The notes: a model not told the origin generated them from the sequence alone. 43,178 bases of DNA from Oscillospiraceae bacterium (GCA_902775355.1 CACYLY010000046.1:1-43178); one strand, 5' to 3'. Counted from the stretch's first letter, positions 32,005 to 40,140 are shown. Made by a program: numbers and translations.

Positions 32005-34196
32005 GCGTAAAAAAGCGGGAAGAGAAAAAGAGAGCTCTGGCGACCGAAGGTCGCCCCTACGGGGAGGGGACGCGGGCGACCGCAAGGGTCGCCCCTACGG
32101 CAGACGGCGGGCGATTCGTGAATCGCCCCTACGGCGCGGGCGTGGGGATGCCGCCTGCGGCGGGGACCTCATCCGGCGCAAGCGCCACCTTCCCCGTGCG
32201 CGGGGAAGGCATGAGGGCCGCCGGGGGCGTCGGCCCCTACGAGGGCGAAGGGACGCGGGCGACCGCAAGGGTCGCCCCTACGGCAGACGGCGGGCGATTC
32301 GTGAATCGCCCCTACGGCGAGGAACGACGGGACGCCGGGGGCGAAGGAACGCGGGCGACCGAAGGTCGCCCCTACGGCGTGGGGACGCGGGCCGCCGAGG
32401 GCGTCGGCCCCTACGGAGTGGGGAAAGACGCCGGTGCGGATAGGACGGAGGGATCTGAACCTTCCGAACTCCGAACTCCGAATTCCGAATTGACTTTGCC
32501 CATCGGTGAGAAGGAAGTGGAGGAGGCCTATCAGACCTTGCTGAACTACCGGGCGGGAAAGGCCAATCTGGAAAAGCGCCTGGTGGAGAACCAGCAGTGG
32601 TACAAGCTGCGGCAGTGGGAGTGCATGCGGCGCAAGAGCGGCGAGGTGGAGCCCGCCTCCGCCTGGCTGCTGAACGCCATCGCCAACAAGCACGCCGACG
32701 CCATGGACAACTTCCCCGCGGCCCACGTGCTGCCCCGGGAGGAGGGGGATCGGGAGGAGGCCCGGATGCTCTCCGGGATCCTGCCGGTGGTGCTGGAGGC
32801 CTGCGACTTTGAGGAGGTCTACTCCCGGGCCATGGACGACAAGCTGGAGAGCGGCACCGGGGTCTTCGGCGTGTTCTGGGACCCGGCCAGGCTCAACGGT
32901 CTGGGGGACATCGACATCAGCGCCGTGGACCTCATCAATCTCTTCTGGGAAAACGGCGTCAGCGATATCCAGCAGAGCCGGAACCTCTTCTATGTGACGC
33001 TGCGGGACAACGACCTGCTGGAGCAGGATTACCCCCAGCTGAAGGAGCGGCTCAGCGCCCCGGCCCTGGACGTGAACCGCTATTTCTACGACGACGCGGT
33101 GGACACCCAAAATAAGAGCGCGGTGGTGGACTGGTACTACAAAAAGCGGGACGCCGCCGGGCGGACCCGGCTGCACCTGTGCAAATTCGTGGCGGGGATC
33201 AGCGAGCCCCTCTTCGCCTCGGAGAACGACCCGGCCTACGCGGAAAAGGGCTGGTACGCCCATGGGCTCTATCCCTTTGTCTTCGACCCGCTGCTGCGCT
33301 GCAAGGGCAGCCCCGCGGGCTTCGGCTTCCTGGACGTGGGCAAAAACGCCCAGGAATTCATCGACCGGGGAGACCAGGCCCTGCTGCAGAACATGCTCTT
33401 CAACGCCCGGCCCCGGCACTTCATCCGCGCGGACGGCTCGGTGAACGAGGAGGAATTTGCCGACGCCTCCCGGGACTTCATCCATGTGGACGGCAACCTG
33501 GGCGGGGACAGCATTTTGCCTGTGCAGCCCAACCCGCTGAACCGGCTGTATCTCACCATCCTGGAGAACAAGGTCCAGGAGCTGAAGGAGACCACCGGAA
33601 ACCGGGACGTGTCCAACGGCGGCACCACCGGCGGGGCCACGGCGGCCAGCGCCATCGCCGCCATGCAGGAGGCGGGCAGCAAGCTCACCCGGGACTGCAG
33701 CATGGGCTCCTACCGGGCCTTCCGCAAGGTGCTGCTGCTGTGCATCGAGCTGATCCGGCAGTTCTACGACGTGCCCCGCTGCTTCCGCATCCTGGGCCAG
33801 GGCGGCGCGGAGGACTTCGTGCGCTACTCCAACCGGGGGCTGCGGCTGCAGAGCGTAGAGGGGGAGGAGGCCTGGCGGCTGCCCCTCTTCGACATCCGGG
33901 TCACGGCGGAAAAGCAGAGCCCCTACAGCCGCATGGCCCAGAACGAGCTGGCCCTGCAGCTCTACGGCGCGGGCTTTTTCGCGCCCCAGAACGCCAGGGC
34001 CGCCCTGGCCTGCCTGGACATGATGGACTTCGACGGCAAGGACTTCGTGCTGCGCGCTATCCGCGCCAACGCCAGGGAGGCGGCGGCAGCGGCGGTCCCG
34101 CCCGAAGCGCCCGCCGGGGGCGGGATCCGCGGCGGCGAGGCCCCGGGAGTCCTGAAAGCCCGGCGGCAGGCCGCGGAGGCGGGAGCGCCGAGATAG
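32001..34196 (+). CDS. Phage portal protein with repeat-encoded N-terminal insertion
   Basis: 731 residues. Residues 165-731 form the portal, the dodecameric ring at the capsid vertex; size, the region LEKRLVENQQWYKLRQWE, LLNAIANKHADAMDNFP, a low-complexity GGTTGGATAASAIAAMQ and place after terL support this, with a podovirus P22-like portal as nearest guess. The ATG overlaps the terL stop (ATGA) and 13 basic residues follow. Residues 14-164 come from palindromic repeats (32040-32490) that stay in frame with no stop codon. They contain two identical 25-residue copies (21-45 and 82-106). The normal gene probably ran from residue 13 almost straight to 165. A later TTG start at 32490 is possible, but no binding site precedes it. 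Confidence 0.88.
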   Translation: MSVKKREEKKRALATEGRPYGEGTRATARVAPTADGGRFVNRPYGAGVGMPPAAGTSSGASATFPVRGEGMRAAGGVGPYEGEGTRATARVAPTADGGRFVNRPYGEERRDAGGEGTRATEGRPYGVGTRAAEGVGPYGVGKDAGADRTEGSEPSELRTPNSELTLPIGEKEVEEAYQTLLNYRAGKANLEKRLVENQQWYKLRQWECMRRKSGEVEPASAWLLNAIANKHADAMDNFPAAHVLPREEGDREEARMLSGILPVVLEACDFEEVYSRAMDDKLESGTGVFGVFWDPARLNGLGDIDISAVDLINLFWENGVSDIQQSRNLFYVTLRDNDLLEQDYPQLKERLSAPALDVNRYFYDDAVDTQNKSAVVDWYYKKRDAAGRTRLHLCKFVAGISEPLFASENDPAYAEKGWYAHGLYPFVFDPLLRCKGSPAGFGFLDVGKNAQEFIDRGDQALLQNMLFNARPRHFIRADGSVNEEEFADASRDFIHVDGNLGGDSILPVQPNPLNRLYLTILENKVQELKETTGNRDVSNGGTTGGATAASAIAAMQEAGSKLTRDCSMGSYRAFRKVLLLCIELIRQFYDVPRCFRILGQGGAEDFVRYSNRGLRLQSVEGEEAWRLPLFDIRVTAEKQSPYSRMAQNELALQLYGAGFFAPQNARAALACLDMMDFDGKDFVLRAIRANAREAAAAAVPPEAPAGGGIRGGEAPGVLKARRQAAEAGAPR
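32037..32493 (+). repeat. Palindromic repeats inside the portal coding sequence
   Basis: A string of GCGACC-GCAA-GGGTCGC-CCCTACGG and GCGATTCGTGAATCGC-CCCTACGG units (six or more), a TTCCCCGTGCGCGGGGAA hairpin module (about 32187-32208), a GGGCCGCC...GGCCCCTAC unit (two forms) and an AACTCCGAACTCCGAATTCC tail (about 32465-32490). All of these families occur between genes elsewhere. The segment 32061-32135 is repeated nearly identically at 32244-32318. Confidence 0.9.
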
Positions 34197-34197
34197 T

Positions 34198-34335
34198 TCT
34201 GCGTTTTCAGAGTTCAGAATGCAGTGTTCAGAGGACGAGGGGAAGGATTGCCGCACCGTAGGGAGCGTGCCTGCATGCCTCCGGAAACACGGAGCGATCA
34301 GGGGATCGCTCCCTACGGTTCGCAAGGACAGACAG
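34198..34335. repeat. Composite repeat downstream of the portal gene
   Basis: Starts with a TCAGAGTTCAGAATGCAG low-complexity piece, then the framed unit GGATTGCCGCACC ... GGTTCGCAAGGACAG, whose inside carries GCATGCC TCCGGA and GGAGCGATC-AGGG-GATCGCTCC-CTACGG palindromes. Confidence 0.8.
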
Positions 34336-34344
34336 GAGGAGCGA

Positions 34345-34683
34345 ATGGTTAGTGTTCGGTTTGAGCAGGACCGGGAGCGGGGCTTTCTGAGCATGGAGCT
34401 GGTCGGACACGCGGGCTTTGCCCAAATGGGGAAGGACCCGGTGTGCGCCGGGGCCTCTGTGCTGGCCATGACCCTGGCCCAGTGCGCGAAGGCCATGGAG
34501 GAGGCCGGGAGACTGCGGGAAAAGGCCCATATCCTCCTCCGCGGCGGTCGGGCGCTGGTGACGGTGAAGCCCCGGGAGGGCTTTCTCGACGAGGCCCGGC
34601 ACCTGTTCTGGGTGGGCGAGACCGGCCTGCGGCTGCTGGCCGAGGCCTACCCGGGGTATATCGAAATTCAGAGCGGCGATTAG
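34345..34683 (+). CDS. Phage-encoded Prp-like cysteine protease
   Basis: 112-residue protein matching Prp (YsxB, formerly DUF464), the protease that removes the N-terminal extension of ribosomal protein L27 in Firmicutes. The signature GHAGFAQMGKDPVCAGASVL gives His22 and Cys34, the catalytic positions of S. aureus Prp; the end (ARHLFWVGETGLRLLAEAYPGYIEI) fits the family too. It sits between the portal and the scaffold, where phages usually place the head maturation protease. The scaffold and the major capsid protein both carry I-Q-L-F-A/G at residues 12-16, close to the Prp site. Inference: it processes those proteins. ATG 34345 with ACAGGAGGAG upstream. A displaced host prp gene is the alternative, but no rplU/rpmA genes flank it. 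Confidence 0.85.
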   Translation: MVSVRFEQDRERGFLSMELVGHAGFAQMGKDPVCAGASVLAMTLAQCAKAMEEAGRLREKAHILLRGGRALVTVKPREGFLDEARHLFWVGETGLRLLAEAYPGYIEIQSGD

Positions 34684-34689
34684 AAACGG

Positions 34690-34752
34690 GATCCGCTTCG
34701 CGGGGACCTCATCCACCGCAAGCGGTCCCCCTTCCCCGTGCGCGGGGAAGGC
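34690..34752. repeat. CTCATCC...CCTTCCCCGTGCGCGGGGAAGG repeat
   Basis: GATCCGCTTCGCGGGGACC, CTCATCCACCGCAAGCGG and a TTCCCC-GTGCGC-GGGGAA hairpin. The same module is translated in the portal gene at about 32150-32212. Confidence 0.75.
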
Positions 34753-34806
34753 AAAGAGGCGCTTTGAATAATTGGTTTCGCCCACCTACGGGCAGGAGGT
34801 TTTTTC

Positions 34807-35655
34807 ATGAGCAGATACGATTTGGTTTCTCTGTACGACATCCAGCTCTTTGGCGACGCGGGAGCGGGAGACGGCGCGGGAAACGGCGGGGGCAGCCCCG
34901 CGGGGCAGGAAACGGCGGCCCCCGCCCAGCCGCAGACGGGCGCGAAAGAGGCCCCGGCCCAGCGGCAGCAGGGTCGGGAGACGGCTCCCGACGCCGGGGA
35001 GCGGCAGCCAAGCGCGGACGATCGGGCGGCCCGCTTCGAGGAGCTGATCAAGGGGGAGTTCAAGGACCTCTACGATCAGCGAGTCCAGGACACCATCCGC
35101 AGACGCCTGAAGGGCAGCGAGGAGACGGCCAGACGGCTCAGCACCCTGGGCCCGGCTCTGGAGCTGCTGGGGCGGCACTACGGCGTGGACGCCGGAGACG
35201 CCGAGGCCCTGGGCCGGGCCATCCGGGAGGACGCCGCCCTGGCCCCGGAGAAGCCCCGGGCCGTCGAGGCCAGACGGCAGGAGCAGGCCAAGCGCCAGGT
35301 CTCCGACTGGCTGCGGCAGGCGGAGGAGCTCCGGGGCCGCTACCCCAGCTTCGACCTGGGGCAGGAGGCCAGGGACCCCCGCTTCCGCAGCCTGATCGGC
35401 AGCGGCGTGCCCCTGCGCACCGCCTTTGAGGTGCTGCACCAGCGGGAGATCCTGCCGGCGGCCATGGAGTACTCCGCCCGGAAGGCGGAGGAACGGCTGG
35501 CCGACAGCGTCATCGCCGGGCAGCGCCGCCCCGCCGAGGGGGCCATGGGCGGCCAGGGGCCGGTCCTCAGCAAGCGGGACGTGAACGCCCTCAGCCGGGC
35601 AGAGCGGGACGAGATCGACCGGCGCGTGGCACGGGGAGAGAAGATCCGGTTTTGA
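34807..35655 (+). CDS. Phage scaffolding protein
   Basis: 282-residue acidic/helical protein. Residues 17-75 are a Gly/Ala/Gln-rich disordered stretch, 76-220 are helical and charged (RFEELIKGEFKDLYDQRVQ; QEQAKRQVSDWLRQAEELRGRYP), and the C-terminus (LSKRDVNALSRAERDEIDRRVARGEKIRF) is basic and would contact the capsid, as in phage scaffolds. Position just before the major capsid gene supports the call. The start MSRYDLVSLYDIQLFGDAG carries I12-Q-L-F-G16, matching the site in the capsid protein. ATG 34807 with GCAGGAGG upstream. Confidence 0.85.
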   Translation: MSRYDLVSLYDIQLFGDAGAGDGAGNGGGSPAGQETAAPAQPQTGAKEAPAQRQQGRETAPDAGERQPSADDRAARFEELIKGEFKDLYDQRVQDTIRRRLKGSEETARRLSTLGPALELLGRHYGVDAGDAEALGRAIREDAALAPEKPRAVEARRQEQAKRQVSDWLRQAEELRGRYPSFDLGQEARDPRFRSLIGSGVPLRTAFEVLHQREILPAAMEYSARKAEERLADSVIAGQRRPAEGAMGGQGPVLSKRDVNALSRAERDEIDRRVARGEKIRF

Positions 35656-35656
35656 C

Positions 35657-35800
35657 AATGCGGAATTCGGAGTTCGGAATTCGGAATTGTCTCCTCGGAG
35701 GAAGAAAGGAACGGATTGCCACACCGTAGGGAGGCATGCCCACATGCCTCCGGAAGACGGCGGAGCGATCAGGGGGATCGCTCCCTACGGCGCGCAATGA
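35657..35800. repeat. Composite repeat between scaffold and capsid genes
   Basis: GCGGAATTCGGAGTTCGGAATTCGG-type low-complexity run (35659-35691), then the framed unit GGATTGCCACACC-GTAGGG...AGGCATGCCCACATGCCTCC...GGAGCGATC-AGGGG-GATCGCTCC-CTACGG-CGCGCAATGACA. Same layout as after the portal and capsid genes. Confidence 0.85.
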
Positions 35801-35838
35801 CAAATCCGTCCGACACAAGGTATGAGAGGAGAATGACA

Positions 35839-36897
35839 ATGAAGAAACTTTTCCACAGCATGTTCAGCTTTATCCAGCTGTTCGCGACCCAGACCACGAC
35901 CATGAACAGCTCCGGCAACGATCTGTCGCCGGAGATGAAGACCTACTACGACAAGCGCCTGCTGGACTACGCCTCGGCCAACCTGGTCCATGACCAGTTC
36001 GGCCAGAAGCGCCCCATCCCCAAGAACGGCGGCAAGACCATCGAGTTCCGCTCCTTCAGCCCGCTGGCCAAGGCTACCACACCCCTCACCGAGGGCGTGA
36101 CCCCCAACGGCAACCAGCTGGACGTGAAGACCGTCACCGCCACCGTCAGCCAGTACGGCGACTTCATCGTCCAGTCCGATGTGCTGGAGCTGACCGCCCT
36201 GGACAACACCATCCTGGAGGCCACCAAGCTCCTGGGCCGTCAGGCGGGCATGACCCTGGACACCATCACCAGAAACGTGCTGGTGGGCGGCACCAACGTG
36301 ATGTACGCCCCCAAGATCAACGCCTCCACCGGCGCCGAGACGGCAGTCGTCTCCCGCGCCGGCCTGGACAACACCTGCGTGCTCACCGTGAACCTGGTGG
36401 AGCAGGTGGTGGCCGAGCTGCGGGCTCAGAACGCCCCCACCATCGACGGGGACTACATCGGCATCATCCACCCCTACACCGCCTACGACCTGATGCGGGA
36501 CCCCGACTGGCGGGATCCCCACAAGTACGCCGACACCACCAACCTCTATGAGGGCGAGATCGGCAAGATCGGCGGCGTGCGCTTTGTCCAGAGCACCGAG
36601 GCCAAGATCTGGCGCGACTCCACCTGCCCCGCCCAGAGCGGCGCGAACCCCGCCTATTACGCGGTGTTTGCCTCGCTGTTCTTCGGCGACGGCGCCTACG
36701 GCACCACCGAGGTGGAGGGCGGCGGCCTGCAGACCATCGTGAAGCAGAAGGGCTCCGCCGGCACCGCCGATCCTCTGGACCAGCGTTCCAGCGTGGGCTG
36801 GAAGGCCATGAAGACCGCGGAGATCCTGCTGCCCAGCTACCTGATCCGGGTGGAGCACATGACCCGCCGTTACAGCGCCACGGCCAGCGCCAACTGA
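35839..36897 (+). CDS. Major capsid protein, N4-gp56 family
   Basis: 352 residues. The body matches the N4-gp56 family of HK97-fold capsid proteins: LLDYASANLVHDQFGQKRPIP, KTIEFRSFSPLAKATTPLTEGVTP, GDFIVQSDVLELTALDN, IIHPYTAYDLMRDPDW, NLYEGEIGKIGGVRFVQSTEAKIW and GGGLQTIVKQKGSAGTADPLDQRSSVGWKAM. The N-terminus MKKLFHSMFSFIQLFATQT carries I12-Q-L-F-A16, at the same residues as in the scaffold, and is a candidate cleavage site for the Prp-like protease. The ATG at 35839 was preferred to 35832 because GAGAGGAG lies seven bases away. Confidence 0.92.
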   Translation: MKKLFHSMFSFIQLFATQTTTMNSSGNDLSPEMKTYYDKRLLDYASANLVHDQFGQKRPIPKNGGKTIEFRSFSPLAKATTPLTEGVTPNGNQLDVKTVTATVSQYGDFIVQSDVLELTALDNTILEATKLLGRQAGMTLDTITRNVLVGGTNVMYAPKINASTGAETAVVSRAGLDNTCVLTVNLVEQVVAELRAQNAPTIDGDYIGIIHPYTAYDLMRDPDWRDPHKYADTTNLYEGEIGKIGGVRFVQSTEAKIWRDSTCPAQSGANPAYYAVFASLFFGDGAYGTTEVEGGGLQTIVKQKGSAGTADPLDQRSSVGWKAMKTAEILLPSYLIRVEHMTRRYSATASAN

Positions 36898-37265
36898 GTT
36901 CGCAGTTCGCAGTTCGCAGGAGACGAGAGAGCGGATTGCCGCGCCGTAGGGGGGCATGCCCACATGCCTCCGGAAGACGGCGGAGCGATCAGGGGCGAAG
37001 GGTCGCTCCCTACGGCGCGCAATGACAGGAACCAAGGGGGAGGGCGGGAGCTCTCCCCTGAGGGGAACGAGGGACGGAAGACACCTCATCCGTCATCCGC
37101 CTCGCGGGGGATCGGCGGATGCCACCAGTCCGCCTTGCGGTACCCGAAAAACGCATCAGGCTAACGCTGTTCTTCGCGTTTTTCGACCGCTGCGGTAAAA
37201 CCGTGCTCGCTTCATCCGCCACCGGCGGCGCGAGCCCGCTTTTCCCCTCAAGGGGAAGGCTATTA
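36898..37265. repeat. Three successive repeats downstream of the capsid gene
   Basis: A GTTCGCAGTTCGCAG run, the framed GGATTGCCGCGCC...CGCGCAATGACA unit (36934-37027), and the long CACCTCATCCGTCATCCGCC composite (37080-37262) with GTCCGCCTTGCGGTACCCG, AAAAACGC...GCGTTTTTC and GACCGCTGCGG parts. The last ends TTCCCC-TCAA-GGGGAAGGC and leads into AAGAAAGGAGATTGG, the binding site of the next gene. No gene seen. Confidence 0.85.
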
Positions 37266-37282
37266 AGAAAGGAGATTGGAAC

Positions 37283-37528
37283 ATGGCAGAGAACATGAAA
37301 AACCAGATCGACGAGGCGGCGGAGCAGGAGGAGCTGATCAGCATCCGGCTGCCGCTGACCAAGGAGCTCCAGAGCGACGTGTTCGTGCGCGTCAACGAGC
37401 GCACCTGGCTCATCAAGCGGGGCGAGACCGTGAAGCTGCCCGCCTGCGCCGTGGAGGTGCTGGAGCACGCCGAGCAGGCCACCATGGCGGGGCTGCAGTA
37501 CCAGGCGGAGCACGAGAACAAGAGCTGA
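37283..37528 (+). CDS. Small phage head-region protein, function unknown
   Basis: 81 residues, acidic N-terminus, then ISIRLPLTKELQSDVFVRVNERTWLIKRGETVKLPACAVEVLEHAE. The middle looks like a small beta domain found in proteins encoded between capsid and adaptor genes of Clostridia prophages; no function is known to me. It has an excellent ribosome binding site (AAAGGAGATTGG), supplied by the end of a repeat exactly as for aspS. Confidence 0.7.
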   Translation: MAENMKNQIDEAAEQEELISIRLPLTKELQSDVFVRVNERTWLIKRGETVKLPACAVEVLEHAEQATMAGLQYQAEHENKS

Positions 37529-37529
37529 G

Positions 37530-37992
37530 GGAATGAAGGAATGAAGGAATGAAGGAATGAAGGAATGAAGAAATGAAGGAATGAAGGAATGAAGGAATGA
37601 AGGAATGAAGAAATGAAGACCCCTTCCGGCCTCGCCGCAAGCGGCTCAGCCACTGTCCGCCTTGCGGTACCCGAAAAATGCTGCGGGCGTACGCTCTTCC
37701 TTGCATTTTTCGACCGCTGCGGAAATTCCGGGCTCGCTTCATCTGCCACCGGGCAAGACGCGGCCTTGCTTCCTGCGAGGGGAGGCAAGACGCGGCCGTG
37801 CTTTCCACGAGGGAAGGCAAGACGAGACCTTGCTTCCCCCTTAGGGGGAAGTCCCCAGTGCGCACACTGGGGAATAGGGGATAATCAATCCATCGCCGAA
37901 GGCGATACCATAATTCCTTCATTAGCGCAGCGTCTTCATTCCTTCATTAGCGCAGCGTCTTCATTCCTTCATTAGCAACGCGACTTCATTTT
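37530..37992. repeat. GAATGAAG tandem array and composite repeat block
   Basis: 37530-37620: about ten units of GGAATGAA(G). 37620-37900: CCTTCCGGCCTCGCCGCAAG, a GTCCGCCTTGCGGTACCCG...TTTTTCGACCGCTGCGG unit, three GGCAAGACG-CGGCC... steps, CCCCCTTAGGGGGAAG and CAGTGCGCACACTGGGG. 37909-37992: three copies of CTTCATT-AGCGCAGCG-T. The overall order equals that at 8131-8340 upstream of maf. No gene is seen in it. Confidence 0.85.
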
Positions 37993-38010
37993 TAGGAGAG
38001 GTGACGGATC

Positions 38011-38376
38011 ATGACCATTGCAGAGGCCATCCGGGAGGCGGATCGGCTGAAGCCCAACAGCTTTCCAGCGGAGGACAAGCTCCGCTGGCTGGAACGGCTG
38101 GAGCTGCGGCTCCGGGAGGAGATCCTGGAACGCTGCGAGGGGACGCTTCCGGCCTGGAGCCCCTTCGGGACCGGAGACCTGAGCCGGGCGCTCCAGGTCC
38201 CGGCGCCCTATGACGAGATCTATGTCCACTGGCTCTGTGCCCAGATGGACTACTATGAGCGGGAGTACGAGGGCTTCAATGCCTCCAACGCCATGTTCGA
38301 GGCCCTCTTCCGCCGCTTCCGGAACGCCTACAACCGGGAGCACCGGCCCAGGACGGGCGAAAAGCACTATCAGTGA
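38011..38376 (+). CDS. Phage head-completion / head-tail adaptor-like protein
   Basis: 121-residue, largely helical protein: MTIAEAIREADRLKPNSFPAEDKLRWLERLELRLREEI, then PYDEIYVHWLCAQMDYYEREYEGFNASNAMFEALFRRFRNAYNREH. The pattern (helical bundle, late conserved Y-D-E-I/L-Y...Q-x-D-Y...Y-N) is that of short adaptor proteins which bind the portal ring after packaging. Context after the capsid gene supports it. ATG 38011 with GGAGAGGTGA upstream. Confidence 0.75.
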   Translation: MTIAEAIREADRLKPNSFPAEDKLRWLERLELRLREEILERCEGTLPAWSPFGTGDLSRALQVPAPYDEIYVHWLCAQMDYYEREYEGFNASNAMFEALFRRFRNAYNREHRPRTGEKHYQ

Positions 38377-38388
38377 GGGGGCGGGGAG

Positions 38389-40140
38389 ATGTTCTATCCG
38401 AAGCTGAGGGCGAGAAAGAAGAGCAGACAGACCGTCGAGCGCTTCCCGGGCTATGTGCGCAAGCTGCGGGGCCCGGAGGGGGCCTGCTGGGATATGGAGA
38501 ACCTCAGCGGGGAGGAGTACCCCCTGCTGGAGACCCGCAGGCCCCGGGGCCTGGTGGGGATGCTGACGAACCCCGGAGGACTGCTGGAAAAGGACGCGCC
38601 CTGCTGGGTATCCGGCGGGACCCTGTACGTCAACGGCCTGGCCACGAGCGTGACGGGCCTTGCCGCTGGGGAAAAGCAGCTGGTGAGCATGGGGGCCTAT
38701 GTGCTGATCTTCCCGGACAAGGTCTACTACAACACGGCGGACCCGACGGATACCGGCAGCATGGAGGCCAGCTACCGTGCCCTTGGCACCGTGAGCTACA
38801 CGCCCTGCGATGTCGACGGCAATCCCTACACCATCGGGAGTACCGGCGTTGCGGAGCCCGCAGACCCGGCCAACGGCATGATCTGGGTGGATACCTCCGA
38901 GGGCGGGACCGTGTATCGGGAATGGAGCCAGGTGGAGTTTATGTGGGTGAGCATCGAGACGGTCTACACCAAAATCAGCTTTCCCAGCCGGGGACAGCTG
39001 CCGCAGCTTTTCCGGCAGTACGACGGCGTGACCATCTCCGGCAGCCAGCTGGACGACATCAACGGGGAGAAGATCCTCTACGCAGTGGGCGGAGACGAGA
39101 ACACCGACGACTACGCGGTGGTGGTCGGCCTGCTGAGCGCGGCGCAGAGCGACGAGCAGCAGGACCTGAAAATCCAGCGGAAGCTGCCCAAAATGGACTA
39201 CGTCTGCGAGTGCCAGAACCGGCTCTGGGGCTGCTTTTACGGCAGCGACGGAGGCAAGACCCTGAACGAGATCTACGCCTCCGCCCTGGGGGACTTCCGG
39301 AATTTCCGGCAGTATCTGGGTCTGTCCACCGATTCCTGGACCGCCAGTGTGGGCTCCGACGGGCCTTGGACCGGGGCGGTGAATTACCTGGGCAGCCCCT
39401 GCTTCTTCAAGGAAAACCGGATCCACCGGGTCACCGTCAGCGCCCAGGGGGCCCATCGGCTGGAGGAGACCGTGTGCCGGGGCGTCCAGAAGGGCAGCGC
39501 CAAGAGCCTGTGCGTAGTGGGGGAGACCCTGCTTTACAAGAGCCCGGTGGAGGTCTGCGCCTGGCAGGGGGGCTTTCCCCGCGGCGTCAGTCAGGCCCTG
39601 GGCGACGGGGTCTACGACAGAGCAAGCGCCGGGGCCTTCGGAGAAAAATACTACCTCTCCATGCGGGACGCCGCCGGGGCCTGGCACCTCTTCGTATATG
39701 ATCTGGCCAAGGGACTCTGGCACCGGGAGGACAGCCTGCAGGCCCTGGGCTTTGCCCGCTGCGGCGAGAGCCTCTACTGCGTCGACGCCGCCTCCGGAAG
39801 GCTCTGGGACCTCCGGGGCGCGGCGGGCAGCAGGGAGAGCGGGATCGAATGGATGGCCGAGAGCGGCATCCTGGACTACCGGCTGCCGGAGCACAAGTAC
39901 CTGGGCCGCTGCAGCTTCACCCTCTGGCTGGACAGGGGCGCGGAGCTGGCGGCCTGGATCGAATACGACAGCAGCGGGGACTGGATCGAGTGCGGGCGCA
40001 TCGAGAGTGCCGGCAGGGGGACCCGGACCCTGCCCATCCGGCCCCGGCGCTGCGACCATCTGCGCGTCCGGCTGACGGGCCGCGGCGCGGTGAAGCTCTT
40101 CTCCGTGACAAGGACGCTGGAGGTGGGGAGCGATGCCTGA
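38389..40140 (+). CDS. Large phage virion structural protein (neck/tail), unknown type
   Basis: 583 residues, rich in beta strand with many Gly-, Trp- and Tyr-containing turns, such as LWGCFYGSDGGKTLNEIYASALGDFRNF, GSPCFFKENRIHRVTV and LLYKSPVEVCAWQGG. It may form a beta-propeller (about 55-480), with a C-terminal beta sandwich. Nothing identifies a catalytic role. It starts 12 nt after the adaptor gene, with GGGGCGGGGAG upstream, and overlaps the next gene by eight bases. By position it is a neck, tail-hub or stabilisation protein of the podovirus type; this is inference. Confidence 0.65.
   Translation: MFYPKLRARKKSRQTVERFPGYVRKLRGPEGACWDMENLSGEEYPLLETRRPRGLVGMLTNPGGLLEKDAPCWVSGGTLYVNGLATSVTGLAAGEKQLVSMGAYVLIFPDKVYYNTADPTDTGSMEASYRALGTVSYTPCDVDGNPYTIGSTGVAEPADPANGMIWVDTSEGGTVYREWSQVEFMWVSIETVYTKISFPSRGQLPQLFRQYDGVTISGSQLDDINGEKILYAVGGDENTDDYAVVVGLLSAAQSDEQQDLKIQRKLPKMDYVCECQNRLWGCFYGSDGGKTLNEIYASALGDFRNFRQYLGLSTDSWTASVGSDGPWTGAVNYLGSPCFFKENRIHRVTVSAQGAHRLEETVCRGVQKGSAKSLCVVGETLLYKSPVEVCAWQGGFPRGVSQALGDGVYDRASAGAFGEKYYLSMRDAAGAWHLFVYDLAKGLWHREDSLQALGFARCGESLYCVDAASGRLWDLRGAAGSRESGIEWMAESGILDYRLPEHKYLGRCSFTLWLDRGAELAAWIEYDSSGDWIECGRIESAGRGTRTLPIRPRRCDHLRVRLTGRGAVKLFSVTRTLEVGSDA

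Noticed and set aside
32037-32493. CRISPR-like array of direct repeats
   Set aside because: Units are palindromes of different families with irregular spacing and no unique spacers; they stay in frame with the portal gene and match intergenic repeats elsewhere.
34345-34683. Chromosomal prp gene of the host
   Set aside because: rplU and rpmA, which normally flank host prp, are absent, and the gene lies inside the head-gene run, so a phage gene is more likely.
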